Below, in pieces: positions 1 to 5,441 of a stretch of 10,260 nt of DNA (position 1 is its first letter; every line of letters starts with the position of its first letter). The position numbers and the translations under genes are program-made. The stretch comes from JBDHRG01 sp039807445 (GTDB taxonomy: Bacteria > Pseudomonadota > Gammaproteobacteria > Competibacterales > Competibacteraceae): contig JBDHRG010000136.1 of the NCBI GenBank assembly GCA_039807445.1, positions 1 to 10,260 of the forward strand, read 5' to 3'. A model generated the notes under the pieces. It made no database searches and was not told the DNA's origin. It worked only from the letters and a program-made list of their open reading frames with translations.

Positions 1-387
1 AATGCCGCGTTTCGGGGGGGGAGCTTGCCCGCGGCGCCGGCCGGGCGGCGCGTGGTGCTGGTGCCGGGGCAGGTCGAGGACGACGCCTCGATCCGGCTCG
101 GCTGCGTCGACGTGTGCACCCATGAAGCGCTGCTGCGCGCGGCGCGTGCCGCGGCGCCGCAGGCCTTCCTGATCTGCAAGCCGCACCCCGACGTGCTGAG
201 CGGCAACCGTGCCGGGCGGGTGCCGGCGTACGACTACCGCATGCGGGCGTTCACGACGGCCGAAGCCGTGGTGGACGCCATCGTGCGGGACAGGGAAACG
301 GCCGCGGCGCAGGGCTTCGGTGCGCCGTGGTGGGTTCGGCAGCGGCGCAAGCTGACGAACCTGTGGCGAGGGCTGACGCATGGCTGA
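1..387 (+). CDS. kpsC: Capsule polysaccharide Kdo transferase KpsC, C-terminal part (5' end outside window)
   Basis: The frame is open at the left edge, so only the last 128 residues are visible. KpsC is a cytoplasmic beta-Kdo transferase that, with KpsS, builds the poly-Kdo linker on lyso-phosphatidylglycerol to which group 2 capsules are attached. The visible part carries the family signatures VLVPGQVEDDASIRLG and KPHPDV, then a C-terminal tail with TTAEAVVDAI and a basic end. In KpsC proteins as I remember them, roughly 80-90 residues containing a TSLxGFEALLRG / FYAGWGLT block separate KPHPDV from that tail. Here the two are joined directly, so the gene seems to carry an in-frame internal deletion. 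The last 8 bases overlap kpsS, in the gene order C-S known from E. coli region 1. Family identity is firm; the deletion is inferred from remembered family structure. Confidence 0.85.
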   Translation, partial: NAAFRGGSLPAAPAGRRVVLVPGQVEDDASIRLGCVDVCTHEALLRAARAAAPQAFLICKPHPDVLSGNRAGRVPAYDYRMRAFTTAEAVVDAIVRDRETAAAQGFGAPWWVRQRRKLTNLWRGLTHG

Positions 388-1660
388 TGTGCTGTTGCTG
401 CAGGGACCGATCGGCCCGTTCTTCCGGCGCTTCGCGCACCGGCTGCGCGCGCAGGGCCACCGGGTACGGAAGATCAACTTCAACGCCGGCGACTGGCTGT
501 TCTACCCCGGTCCCGATGCGCTGGCCTACCGCGGCGGGGTCGACGCCTGGCCCGATTTCCTGGCCGGATTGTTGCGCCGGCACCGGATCGAGCGCATCTA
601 CCTGTTCGGCGACTGCCGGCCGATGCACCGCTGCGTGCAGCACGTGGCGGGGCTACTCGGCGTACGCGTGTTCGTGTTCGAGGAGGGCTACGTGCGCCCC
701 GACTACGTGACGCTCGAGGAGTGGGGTGTCAACGGCCATTCGCGGCTGCCGCGCGATGCGGCGTTCTACCGCTCCCTGCCCGACGCGGCGCTGCCGCTGC
801 CCGAGCCGGTCGGGCAGACCTTCGGACGGATGGCGTGCCAGGCGATGGCCTACGTCGCGGCGCTGCGCTGGCTGCGGGTCCTCTTCCCCGGCTATGCGCA
901 CCATCGGCCGTTCAAGGTGCGCGGCGAGCTGGGGGTGTGGGCGCGGGCGTGGTGGTGGCGGCGGCGCTTCCTGCGCGAGCAGGCGCCGCTGCTCGTGCGC
1001 CTGGCGCGCGAGCTCGGCCAGCGCTACTTCCTGGTGGCGCTGCAGACGCATGCCGATGCGCAGATCGTCGACCATTCGCGCTTCGTCTCGGTGACCGATT
1101 TCATCGCCCACGTGCTCGAGTCGTTCGCGCGCGCGGCGCCGGCCGATGCCTGCCTCGTGTTCAAGCACCATCCGCTCGACCGCGGCTACACCCATTACGG
1201 CGAGCTGCTGGCGCGGCTCGCGCGCGAGCACGGGCTCGAGGAGCGGGTGTTCTACGTCCACGACCTGCACCTGCCGACGCTGATCCGCCACGCGCGCGGG
1301 GCGGTGATGGTCAACAGCACCGTCGGCATGTCGGTGCTGCACCACCGCGTGCCGCTGAAGGTGCTCGGCGACGCGATCTACGACCTGCCGGGGCTGACCT
1401 TCCAGGGGCCGCTCGAGGCGTTCTGGCGCGCGCCGGGCACGGTCGACGCCGAGCTGTACCGGCGCTTCCGCAGTTACGTGATCCGCCACACGCAGGTCAA
1501 CGGCAGCTTCTACAAGCCGCTGACCGAAGCCGACTGGGCGCGCGTCTGCCGCTGCGAAGCGGCGCCCGCGGCGGCGGTGGCCGCGGTGGACGACCTGCGC
1601 CCGCGGGCGCCCGCGGCGGCGTTCGAGACCCGGGCGCAGCCTCGGCGTGCCGTCGGCTAG
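380..1660 (+). CDS. kpsS: Capsule polysaccharide Kdo transferase KpsS
   Basis: This 426-residue protein is recognised as KpsS, the cytoplasmic transferase that puts the first beta-Kdo on the lipid acceptor of group 2 capsules, acting before KpsC. Conserved blocks are seen in order: the N-terminal LLLQGPIGPFF, FEEGYVRPDYVTLE (about 100-113), the KHHPLDRG block (262-269), the MVNSTVGMSVLHH block (310-322), then KVLGDAIYDLPGLT and TQVNGSFY (371-378). The family is usually nearer 390 residues; the excess is an Ala/Arg-rich tail after about residue 388 with no recognisable domain. The ATG at 380 is chosen because a GAGGG lies 7 bases before it and because it overlaps the kpsC stop by 8 bases, implying translational coupling. 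A terminator follows the stop. All blocks I expect are present, so it looks intact. Confidence 0.93.
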   Translation: MADVLLLQGPIGPFFRRFAHRLRAQGHRVRKINFNAGDWLFYPGPDALAYRGGVDAWPDFLAGLLRRHRIERIYLFGDCRPMHRCVQHVAGLLGVRVFVFEEGYVRPDYVTLEEWGVNGHSRLPRDAAFYRSLPDAALPLPEPVGQTFGRMACQAMAYVAALRWLRVLFPGYAHHRPFKVRGELGVWARAWWWRRRFLREQAPLLVRLARELGQRYFLVALQTHADAQIVDHSRFVSVTDFIAHVLESFARAAPADACLVFKHHPLDRGYTHYGELLARLAREHGLEERVFYVHDLHLPTLIRHARGAVMVNSTVGMSVLHHRVPLKVLGDAIYDLPGLTFQGPLEAFWRAPGTVDAELYRRFRSYVIRHTQVNGSFYKPLTEADWARVCRCEAAPAAAVAAVDDLRPRAPAAAFETRAQPRRAVG

Positions 1661-1688
1661 GCCGGGTCGACGATGGCCGGTGGGCGCC

Positions 1689-1713
1689 GATCCGCAGCGC
1701 GGATCCCCTTTTT
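1689..1713 (+). terminator. Rho-independent terminator of the kps operon
   Basis: A perfect 7-bp stem GATCCGC/GCGGATC with an AGC loop (1689-1705) is followed by CCCTTTTT. It lies 28 bp after the kpsS stop and is oriented to end capsule transcription. Its T-run runs into the -35 box of the parDE promoter. Confidence 0.75.
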
Positions 1714-1740
1714 GACGATACCGCCCGATCCTGCTGTAAT
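1712..1740 (+). promoter_or_regulatory. Sigma-70-type promoter of parDE
   Basis: TTGACG (1712-1717) and TGTAAT (1735-1740) are separated by exactly 17 bp, each box one mismatch from consensus. The start codon of the antitoxin lies 30 bp beyond the -10 box, after a strong AGGAGGT ribosome binding site (1758-1764, 5 bases before the ATG). Confidence 0.75.
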
Positions 1741-1755
1741 AACTGTTATTAACAG
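1734..1755 (+). promoter_or_regulatory. Palindromic operator overlapping the parDE -10 box
   Basis: TAATAAC-T-GTTATTA is a perfect inverted repeat (1737-1751), extended by outer arms CTGT (1734-1737) and ACAG (1752-1755). It is strikingly AT-rich against its surroundings and covers the -10 hexamer. ParD-type ribbon-helix-helix antitoxins are known to repress their own promoters from such sites, so autoregulation is inferred. Confidence 0.6.
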
Positions 1756-1769
1756 ATAGGAGGTGCGTC

Positions 1770-2036
1770 ATGCCCACCAGCGTCGCCCTTGGCAAGCACT
1801 TCGAATCGTTCATCCGTGATCAGGTGCAGAGCGGTCGCTTCAACAACGTCAGTGAAGTCGTGCGTGCCGGCCTGCGTCTGCTGGAAGAGGGCGAGCAGCG
1901 CAGGCAGCTGGAGCTGGACGCCTTGCGTGCGGAGATCGCCGCCGGTCGTGCCAGCGGCACGCCCAAGCCTGCCGAGGACGTGTTCGCTCGCCTTGAGGCC
2001 AAGTACAGCGCGCAAGCCAACAGCGAGCAGCGTTGA
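1770..2036 (+). CDS. parD: ParD-family antitoxin
   Basis: This 88-residue protein is the antitoxin half of a type II ParDE module. The N-terminal half, TSVALGKHFESFIRDQV followed by GRFNNVSEVVRAGLRLLEE, is the characteristic ribbon-helix-helix DNA-binding and dimerisation region. The C-terminal half is a charged, probably flexible tail of the kind that wraps the toxin. The start ATG at 1770 has a near-ideal ribosome binding site. Its stop shares one base with the toxin start, the usual tight coupling. It should bind the palindrome in its own promoter and neutralise ParE. Length and sequence match the family well; nothing looks broken. Confidence 0.92.
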   Translation: MPTSVALGKHFESFIRDQVQSGRFNNVSEVVRAGLRLLEEGEQRRQLELDALRAEIAAGRASGTPKPAEDVFARLEAKYSAQANSEQR

Positions 2037-2338
2037 TGCGCCTGACGTTCACCCCGCTGGCCGAGCAGGATCTCGAAGCCATCGCAGACTACATCGCTGC
2101 CGACAACCCAAGACGGGCCGCCAGCTTCATCCGGGAATTGCGGGCTCAATGCCTGCGCATCGCTGGAAACCCGTCCGGTTACCGGCTGCGCCGTGAATTG
2201 GGCGACGACATCCGGTCCTGCGCCCACGGCAACTATGTGATCTTCTTTGCCGCCTCGACTGACGAGGTCGTGATCATCCGTGTCCTGCACGGCGCGCGCG
2301 ACATCCCGGCGTTCTTCGCTGCCGACGGCACTACCTGA
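2036..2338 (+). CDS. parE: ParE-family toxin (RelE/ParE superfamily)
   Basis: This 100-residue protein starts at the ATG sharing a base with the parD stop; a TTG one codon earlier is less likely. It has the RelE/ParE fold pattern: LTFTPLAEQDLEAIADYIAADNP at the N-terminus, RELRAQCLRIAGNPSGYR in the helical middle, RRELGDDIRSCAHGNYVIFF, and the terminal strand VVIIRVLHGARDI. ParE toxins characterised so far poison DNA gyrase, and that activity is assumed here from family membership. No truncation is evident, so the toxin is probably active and held in check by ParD. The gene ends 28 bp before ogt copy 1, so read-through into that gene is possible. Confidence 0.9.
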   Translation: MRLTFTPLAEQDLEAIADYIAADNPRRAASFIRELRAQCLRIAGNPSGYRLRRELGDDIRSCAHGNYVIFFAASTDEVVIIRVLHGARDIPAFFAADGTT

Positions 2339-2348
2339 CCCCGTGCAG

Positions 2349-2857
2349 GCAAAAGGGGCGACCAACGTGCAATCCGCGGGAACTCGATCGAATCCGCATG
2401 ACAGGCACGCGTATGCGGCGGTGATGGCCTCGCCGCTCGGGCGGCTCGGCCTGCGCGTGCGAGGCGATGCGCTCGCCGCGCTCGACTGGACCGACGCGCC
2501 GATGCAGGCGCCCGCCGATGCGCTCGCCGGCGAGGCGATGCGCCAGCTCGAAGCCTGGTTCGCCGGCCGGCTGCGCGGCTTCGATCTGCCGCTGGCGCCG
2601 GCGCCGACCGCGTTCCAGACGCGGGTGCGTGCGGCGCTGCTGGCGATCCCGTTCGGCGAAACCGTCACCTACGCCGAGCTCGCCGCGCGCATCGGCAGCA
2701 ACCCGCGCGCGGTCGGCGGCGGCTGCCGCGCCAACCCGCTGCCCATCGTCGTGCCGTGCCACCGCGTGCTCGCCGCACATGGCTTCGGCGGCTACGCGGG
2801 CGCCATCGCCGGCCCCTTGCTCGATGCCAAACGCTGGCTGCTCGAGCACGAGAAGGG
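2349..2857 (+). repeat. Direct repeat copy A (about 509 bp, carries most of ogt copy 1)
   Basis: This segment matches 3693-4200 in the same orientation with roughly 20 base differences and one single-base length change, about 96% identity counted by eye. Similarity begins just before the ribosome binding site and stops abruptly at the codons for HEKG; flanks on both sides are unrelated between copies. Confidence 0.92.
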
Positions 2858-2948
2858 CGTGAGCGGCGTGACTCAAGCCAAACAGCCTCCGGGATTCCCG
2901 GGGCGGTTCACTGCGCCGGGCACCGGCGATCTGTTCGCGCAGGCGTAG
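2367..2948 (+). CDS. ogt: Methylated-DNA--protein-cysteine methyltransferase, copy 1
   Basis: Ogt/MGMT proteins remove O6-alkyl groups from guanine in DNA by suicidal transfer to a cysteine. The C-terminal domain is clear: IPFGETVTYAELAARIG (tyrosine of the helix-turn-helix), the arginine-finger region PRAVGGGCRANP, the active-site PCHRV with Cys131, then GFGGYAGA and KRWLLEHE. The N-terminal domain has YAAVMASPLGRLGLRV. I chose GTG at 2367 (193 residues) because it aligns with the ATG of copy 2 and follows AAAAGGGG; the frame is open further upstream but overlaps parE. After HEKG comes a 29-residue tail, rich in Pro and Gly, not shared with copy 2. It sits 28 bp from both parE and mntA and may be cotranscribed with them. 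It looks catalytically complete. Confidence 0.88.
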   Translation: MQSAGTRSNPHDRHAYAAVMASPLGRLGLRVRGDALAALDWTDAPMQAPADALAGEAMRQLEAWFAGRLRGFDLPLAPAPTAFQTRVRAALLAIPFGETVTYAELAARIGSNPRAVGGGCRANPLPIVVPCHRVLAAHGFGGYAGAIAGPLLDAKRWLLEHEKGVSGVTQAKQPPGFPGRFTAPGTGDLFAQA

Positions 2949-2976
2949 GCCGACGAATACTCAGGAGGGAGAGGCC

Positions 2977-3279
2977 ATGCACCCCCGATTGAATCTTGAT
3001 GAAGCCACCCTGGCCCGGTTTTGCCAGAAGCATCACATCCGCTGCCTGTCGCTGTTCGGCTCGCAACTGAAGGGCACAGCGCGCCCCGACAGCGACATCG
3101 ACCTACTGGTGGAGTTCGAGTCGAACCGGGCTCCCGGTTTGATCGCTATCACCGAAATGGAGCAGGAACTCTCGGATCTGCTCGGTGGGCGGCGCGTGGA
3201 TCTGCGCACGCCCGGCGATCTCTCCCGCTATTTCCGCGACGAGGTGGTGCGCACGGCGGAGGTCCAATATGCACGCTGA
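2977..3279 (+). CDS. mntA: MntA-type nucleotidyltransferase antitoxin
   Basis: This 100-residue minimal nucleotidyltransferase has the signature LFGSQLKGTARPDSDIDLLVEF: Gly28-Ser29, metal-binding Asp40 and Asp42, and a likely third acid at Asp75 (RRVDL). In studied MNT/HEPN pairs MntA neutralises HepT by adding AMP units to a tyrosine of the toxin. The ATG at 2977 follows a strong AGGAGGG (2963-2969). The end overlaps hepT by 11 bases. The gene lies between the two ogt repeats and differs from its surroundings by a somewhat lower GC content. Family and partnership are firm; the modification chemistry is known from homologues only. Confidence 0.92.
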   Translation: MHPRLNLDEATLARFCQKHHIRCLSLFGSQLKGTARPDSDIDLLVEFESNRAPGLIAITEMEQELSDLLGGRRVDLRTPGDLSRYFRDEVVRTAEVQYAR

Positions 3280-3607
3280 GGACCAGGTGCGCCTGCGGCA
3301 TATGGTCGATGCGGCCGAACACGCCATGCGGTTCGTTGCCGGTCGGCAGCGTGTGGATCTGGAAAACGATCACATGCTGCTCTTTGCCCTGGTACGCGCT
3401 ATCGAGGTCATCGGCGAGGCGGCAGGCAAGATATCGGATGAGACAAAGGCTGCCCATGCAGACGTTCCCTGGAGAGCCATCACCGGTATGCGCAATCGCC
3501 TGATCCACGCCTATTTTGACATCGATACCGATATCCTCTGGGCAACAGCGATCCAGGAGATTCCGGCGATATTGCCCAAGCTGCAGGCGCTTGCCGCGAA
3601 CGAATAA
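3269..3607 (+). CDS. hepT: HepT-type HEPN ribonuclease toxin
   Basis: This 112-residue alpha-helical HEPN protein carries the HepT active-site motif RX4HXY in RNRLIHAY: Arg75, His80 and Tyr82. HepT toxins are RNases, and the motif tyrosine is the residue AMPylated by MntA in the characterised system. LLFALVRAIEVIGEAAGKIS is the usual family core helix preceding the motif. The ATG at 3269 lies 6 bases after GGAGG (3258-3262), inside the last codons of mntA, so toxin translation is coupled to antitoxin. All motif residues are present, so both partners appear functional. Confidence 0.92.
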   Translation: MHAEDQVRLRHMVDAAEHAMRFVAGRQRVDLENDHMLLFALVRAIEVIGEAAGKISDETKAAHADVPWRAITGMRNRLIHAYFDIDTDILWATAIQEIPAILPKLQALAANE

Positions 3608-3628
3608 AAGCGCGAAGGGGGGAGAGGA

Positions 3629-3654
3629 CAGCGCCGAAGCCGGTTACGGCGCTG
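3629..3654 (+). other. Stem-loop downstream of hepT
   Basis: CAGCGCCG and CGGCGCTG form a perfect 8-bp stem around a 10-base loop, 21 bp after the hepT stop. There is no T-run, so it is not a standard intrinsic terminator; it may stabilise the 3' end of the mntA-hepT transcript. It lies just outside ogt repeat copy B. Confidence 0.45.
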
Positions 3655-3692
3655 CCGCGCAGCGGATCATATTGAAAGCCCTGGGGTGAGGA

Positions 3693-4200
3693 GCAAAAAG
3701 GCGACCAACATGCAATCCGCGGGAACTCGATCGAATCCGCACGACAGGCGCGCGTATGCGGCGGTGATGGCCTCGCCGCTCGGGCTGCTCGGTCTGCGCG
3801 TGCGAGGCGCTGCGCTCGCCGCGCTCGACTGGACCGACGCGCCGATGCAGGTGCCCGTCGATGCGCTCGCCGGCGAGGCGATGCGCCAGCTCGAAGCCTG
3901 GTTCGCCGGTCGGCTGCGCGGCTTCGATCTGCCGCTGGCGCCGGCACCGACCGCGTTCCAGGCGCGGGTGCGTGCGGCGCTGCTGGCGATTCCGTTCGGC
4001 GAAACCGTCACCTACGCCGAGCTCGCCGCGCGCATCGGCAGCAACCCGCGCGCGGTCGGCGGCGGCTGCCGCGCCAACCCGCTGCCCATCGTCGTGCCGT
4101 GCCACCGCGTGCTCGCCGCACATGGCTTCGGCGGCTACGCGGGCGCCACCGCCGGCCCGTTGCTCGACGCCAAGCGCTGGCTGCTCGGGCACGAGAAGGG
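3693..4200 (+). repeat. Direct repeat copy B (about 508 bp, carries most of ogt copy 2)
   Basis: This is the second member of the direct repeat described at 2349-2857. The copies are separated by 835 bp that contain the tail of ogt copy 1, mntA-hepT and a stem-loop. Most differences are single substitutions spread along the whole length, which indicates an old rather than a very recent duplication or assembly artefact. Confidence 0.92.
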
Positions 4201-4258
4201 AGCTGCTGAGGATGGCGCCGCAAGGGAAGCGAAATCGGGCTCAGCCGCTCGCATGTAG
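3710..4258 (+). CDS. ogt: Methylated-DNA--protein-cysteine methyltransferase, copy 2
   Basis: This second O6-alkylguanine repair protein has 182 residues from the ATG at 3710, where copy 1 has GTG. Over the first 164 residues it differs from copy 1 at only 8 positions, and none touches the active-site PCHRV (Cys131), the helix-turn-helix tyrosine or the arginine finger. The changes are mostly conservative or in the N-terminal domain, fitting two copies kept under selection or a duplication of moderate age. After HEKG the tail is replaced by 18 unrelated residues, AAEDGAAREAKSGSAARM, read from the new flank. Ribosome binding is weaker than for copy 1 (AAAAAGG). Both copies could be active; which is ancestral cannot be decided here. 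Confidence 0.87.
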   Translation: MQSAGTRSNPHDRRAYAAVMASPLGLLGLRVRGAALAALDWTDAPMQVPVDALAGEAMRQLEAWFAGRLRGFDLPLAPAPTAFQARVRAALLAIPFGETVTYAELAARIGSNPRAVGGGCRANPLPIVVPCHRVLAAHGFGGYAGATAGPLLDAKRWLLGHEKGAAEDGAAREAKSGSAARM

Positions 4259-4262
4259 AAGA

Positions 4263-4290
4263 TTGATTGAGATACTACAGGCGATATCAT
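4263..4290 (+). promoter_or_regulatory. Possible hicAB promoter
   Basis: TTGATT (4263-4268) and TATCAT (4285-4290) stand 16 bp apart. The -10 box ends only 6 bases before the hicA ATG, and no ribosome binding site precedes that ATG, so a transcript from here would be leaderless or nearly so. The boxes are imperfect. Confidence 0.35.
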
Positions 4291-4296
4291 ATTGGC

Positions 4297-4546
4297 ATGA
4301 GTAGGCACGACAAGCTGCTGGAACGGATGCGCAACAATCCGCTCGACTGGCGCATCGACGATCTGAAGACGATCGCGCGCGCCTGCGGCGTCGATTGGCG
4401 CCAGCAAGGCACCAGCCATGTAGTGTTTGTAAGGCACCAGCCATGTAGTGTTTGTGCGTCAGGACGGGCGGACTTTGCCGGTACCGGCGCATCGGCCGAT
4501 CAAGCCGGTGTACGTGCGCAAGTTCGTCGCCTTTGTGGAGGGCTGA
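4297..4546 (+). pseudogene. hicA: HicA toxin gene, frameshifted by a 25-bp tandem duplication
   Basis: HicA toxins are small double-stranded-RNA-binding-fold mRNA interferases with one catalytic histidine. The reading frame from ATG 4297 gives MSRHDKLLERMRNN, then GVDWRQQGTSHVVFV with the expected histidine at 41, and then derails. The cause is visible: 4406-4430 is repeated exactly at 4431-4455, and 25 is not a multiple of 3. Taking out one copy restores a complete 74-residue HicA ending VRKFVAFVEG, with its stop at 4544-4546, 3 bases before hicB. As it stands, translation would run on in the wrong frame to 4755 inside hicB (152 residues), lacking the last strand and helix of the fold. The catalytic His is retained but the domain should not fold. 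Confidence 0.88.
4406..4455 (+). repeat. 25-bp exact tandem duplication inside hicA
   Basis: Two abutting identical 25-base units (4406-4430 and 4431-4455) lie directly over the codons around the catalytic histidine. The bases flanking the pair do not extend the repeat, so the unit is exactly 25 bp. It looks like a slippage or short-duplication event. Confidence 0.97.
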
Positions 4547-4549
4547 GCG

Positions 4550-4909
4550 ATGCGAAACCTGAGTCAGTATCCGTTCGAAATCCGTCCGCTGACGCCCGAA
4601 GAGGGAGGCGGTTATCTGATCAGCTACCCGGACTTCAACGAGTGCATCTCGGACGGCGAGACGCCGGAAGAGGCGATTGTCAACGGCCGCGAGGCCTTGG
4701 CCGCGGTGATTGCGACGCTCGAAGCAACGGGGCATCCAGTGCCCGAACCCGGTAGTGGCGGTGCCTCGGGCAAGTTCGTGGCGCGCCTGCCGAAAAGCTT
4801 GCACGCGCGGCTCGCTGCGCGCGCGCGCAGCGAAGGCGTGAGCCTCAATCTGCTGGTGGCGGCGTTGCTCGCCGAAGGCATGGGACGGCGCGAGTCGAGC
4901 CGGCGATGA
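4550..4909 (+). CDS. hicB: HicB antitoxin
   Basis: This 119-residue protein has the two HicB parts. The N-terminal partial RNase-H-like fold reads YPFEIRPLTPEEGGGYLISY, PDFNECISDGETPEEAIVNG and REALAAVIATLEATGHPVPEP. The C-terminal ribbon-helix-helix DNA-binding part includes GKFVARLPKSLHARLAARAR and SEGVSLNLLVAALLAEG. It would neutralise HicA and repress its own operon. The ATG at 4550 has GGAGGG (4537-4542) 7 bases upstream, inside the hicA end. The gene is intact although its toxin partner is broken, so it is now an orphan antitoxin unless hicA reverts. Confidence 0.92.
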   Translation: MRNLSQYPFEIRPLTPEEGGGYLISYPDFNECISDGETPEEAIVNGREALAAVIATLEATGHPVPEPGSGGASGKFVARLPKSLHARLAARARSEGVSLNLLVAALLAEGMGRRESSRR

Positions 4910-4956
4910 ATCCTCCCCGCCTCAGGGCCGGAGTTTCGCGGCATCGCATGTGATCT

Positions 4957-5010
4957 GAATTCTGGCCCCGGATCAGGAACCGGGGTGACGCTCTTTCGCC
5001 GGAATAACGC
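4957..5010. repeat. Hairpin-bearing repeat-like fragment truncating the IS607 remnant
   Basis: CCCCGG (4966-4971) and CCGGGG (4980-4985) form a 6-bp stem with an 8-base loop, followed by GGTGACG and TTTCGCCGGAATAACG. The wording resembles the dispersed proteobacterial repeats I remember with CCCCGGATCAAG..CCGGGGTGACG and TTTCGCCGGAATGACG blocks, here degenerate. Recognisable recombinase codons stop at its edge. The family assignment is from memory and tentative. There is no T-run that would make it a terminator for hicB. Nothing recognisable was seen in 4910-4956. Confidence 0.4.
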
Positions 5011-5240
5011 CCGGGGTCGGCGAGGCGGGCGAGCTGGCGATCGAGGTCGCTGCGCTGATCCGCTGACGACACGCCGGCGTACAGGGCCACGCCGTCAGCA
5101 TCGCCGCCGCGCGGCGGATGCACGAGCACGGTCCCGCTCGGGAACTGCTCGACGGGGATCGGCAGCTTGCCGTTGCGCCACATCCGCCACGCGGTCTTGT
5201 AGGTGAGGCCGTTCTGCTTGGCCCATGCGCTCAGTTTCAT
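5010..5240 (-). pseudogene. IS607-type serine recombinase, N-terminal remnant
   Basis: Read on the - strand from the ATG at 5240, about 77 residues match the start of the IS607-family transposase: the MerR-like helix-turn-helix MKLSAWAKQNGLTYKTAWRM, GKLPIPVEQFPSGTVLV, and the beginning of the serine recombinase catalytic domain YAGVSSADQRSDLDRQLARL. Full-length family members have about 200 residues, so most of the catalytic domain is missing. The first motif is YARVSS in active enzymes; here Arg56 is Gly, one base change (CGC to GGC), just before catalytic Ser58, so even the kept part is damaged. No tnpB follows. It is a decayed, immobile insertion sequence between hicB and a broken MNT gene. 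Confidence 0.8.
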
Positions 5241-5280
5241 CGGCACACAATGCCACCAGCGGGCACAAAAGAGCATGTAC

Positions 5281-5400
5281 TTTTCAGCAGCCCGTCACCC
5301 GTTTCGGGTGGATGTCGTCGATCTGATGGCGGCATCCCCGACGTTTCGCGAGCGCGTGCTCGCCGAGGCTCTGCCATGGACCGCACTGAAGAACGTCTGA
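5281..5400 (+). pseudogene. MNT nucleotidyltransferase, C-terminal remnant
   Basis: The frame ending at the TGA at 5398-5400 gives FSAARHPFRVDVVDLMAASP and then TFRERVLAEALPW. This matches the C-terminal end of small MNT nucleotidyltransferases, whose last part typically reads like LPFRVDVVDW..SPEFR. The catalytic GS..DxD half is absent; in its place is the IS607 remnant on the other strand. Two GGCACA repeats 20 bp apart (5242-5247 and 5262-5267) lie between the two and may be part of the insertion sequence end. The likely history is insertion into or beside the gene followed by loss of its 5' half. The assignment is by remembered family pattern. Confidence 0.6.
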
Positions 5401-5441
5401 GCGTGGCGCGCCGCGCCCTCGACTCAGCGTCCGCCGAAGAG
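5376..5441 (+). pseudogene. Possible HEPN partner, N-terminal remnant
   Basis: An ATG at 5376 overlaps the end of the MNT remnant by 25 bases and reads MDRTEERLSVARRALDSASAEE, a helical start similar to HI0074-like HEPN proteins that follow MNT genes. Beyond about 5441 the frame runs antisense to the dioxygenase gene and loses any resemblance. I take it as the 5' stub of the toxin gene of a second MNT/HEPN pair, cut off at the junction with the - strand gene. It is too short for certainty. Confidence 0.35.

Noticed and set aside
653..1813. 386-codon - strand frame opposite kpsS
   Set aside because: KpsS is unambiguous on the + strand; the antisense frame is Arg/His-rich without domains.
2280..2366. 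Longer N-terminus for ogt copy 1
   Set aside because: It would overlap parE by 59 bases, is not shared by copy 2, and lacks family similarity; GTG at 2367 aligns with the ATG of copy 2.
3629..3654. Intrinsic terminator after hepT
   Set aside because: The stem is strong but the following bases are GC-rich with no T-run, so it is listed only as a stem-loop.
1712..4909. Integron cassette array
   Set aside because: Toxin-antitoxin genes in a row suggested it, but no attC-like inverted sites with GTTRRRY cores were found between genes and no integrase is present.
4845..5009. Continuation of the IS607 recombinase frame
   Set aside because: The frame stays open, but the sequence no longer resembles a serine recombinase and runs into the repeat fragment and hicB.
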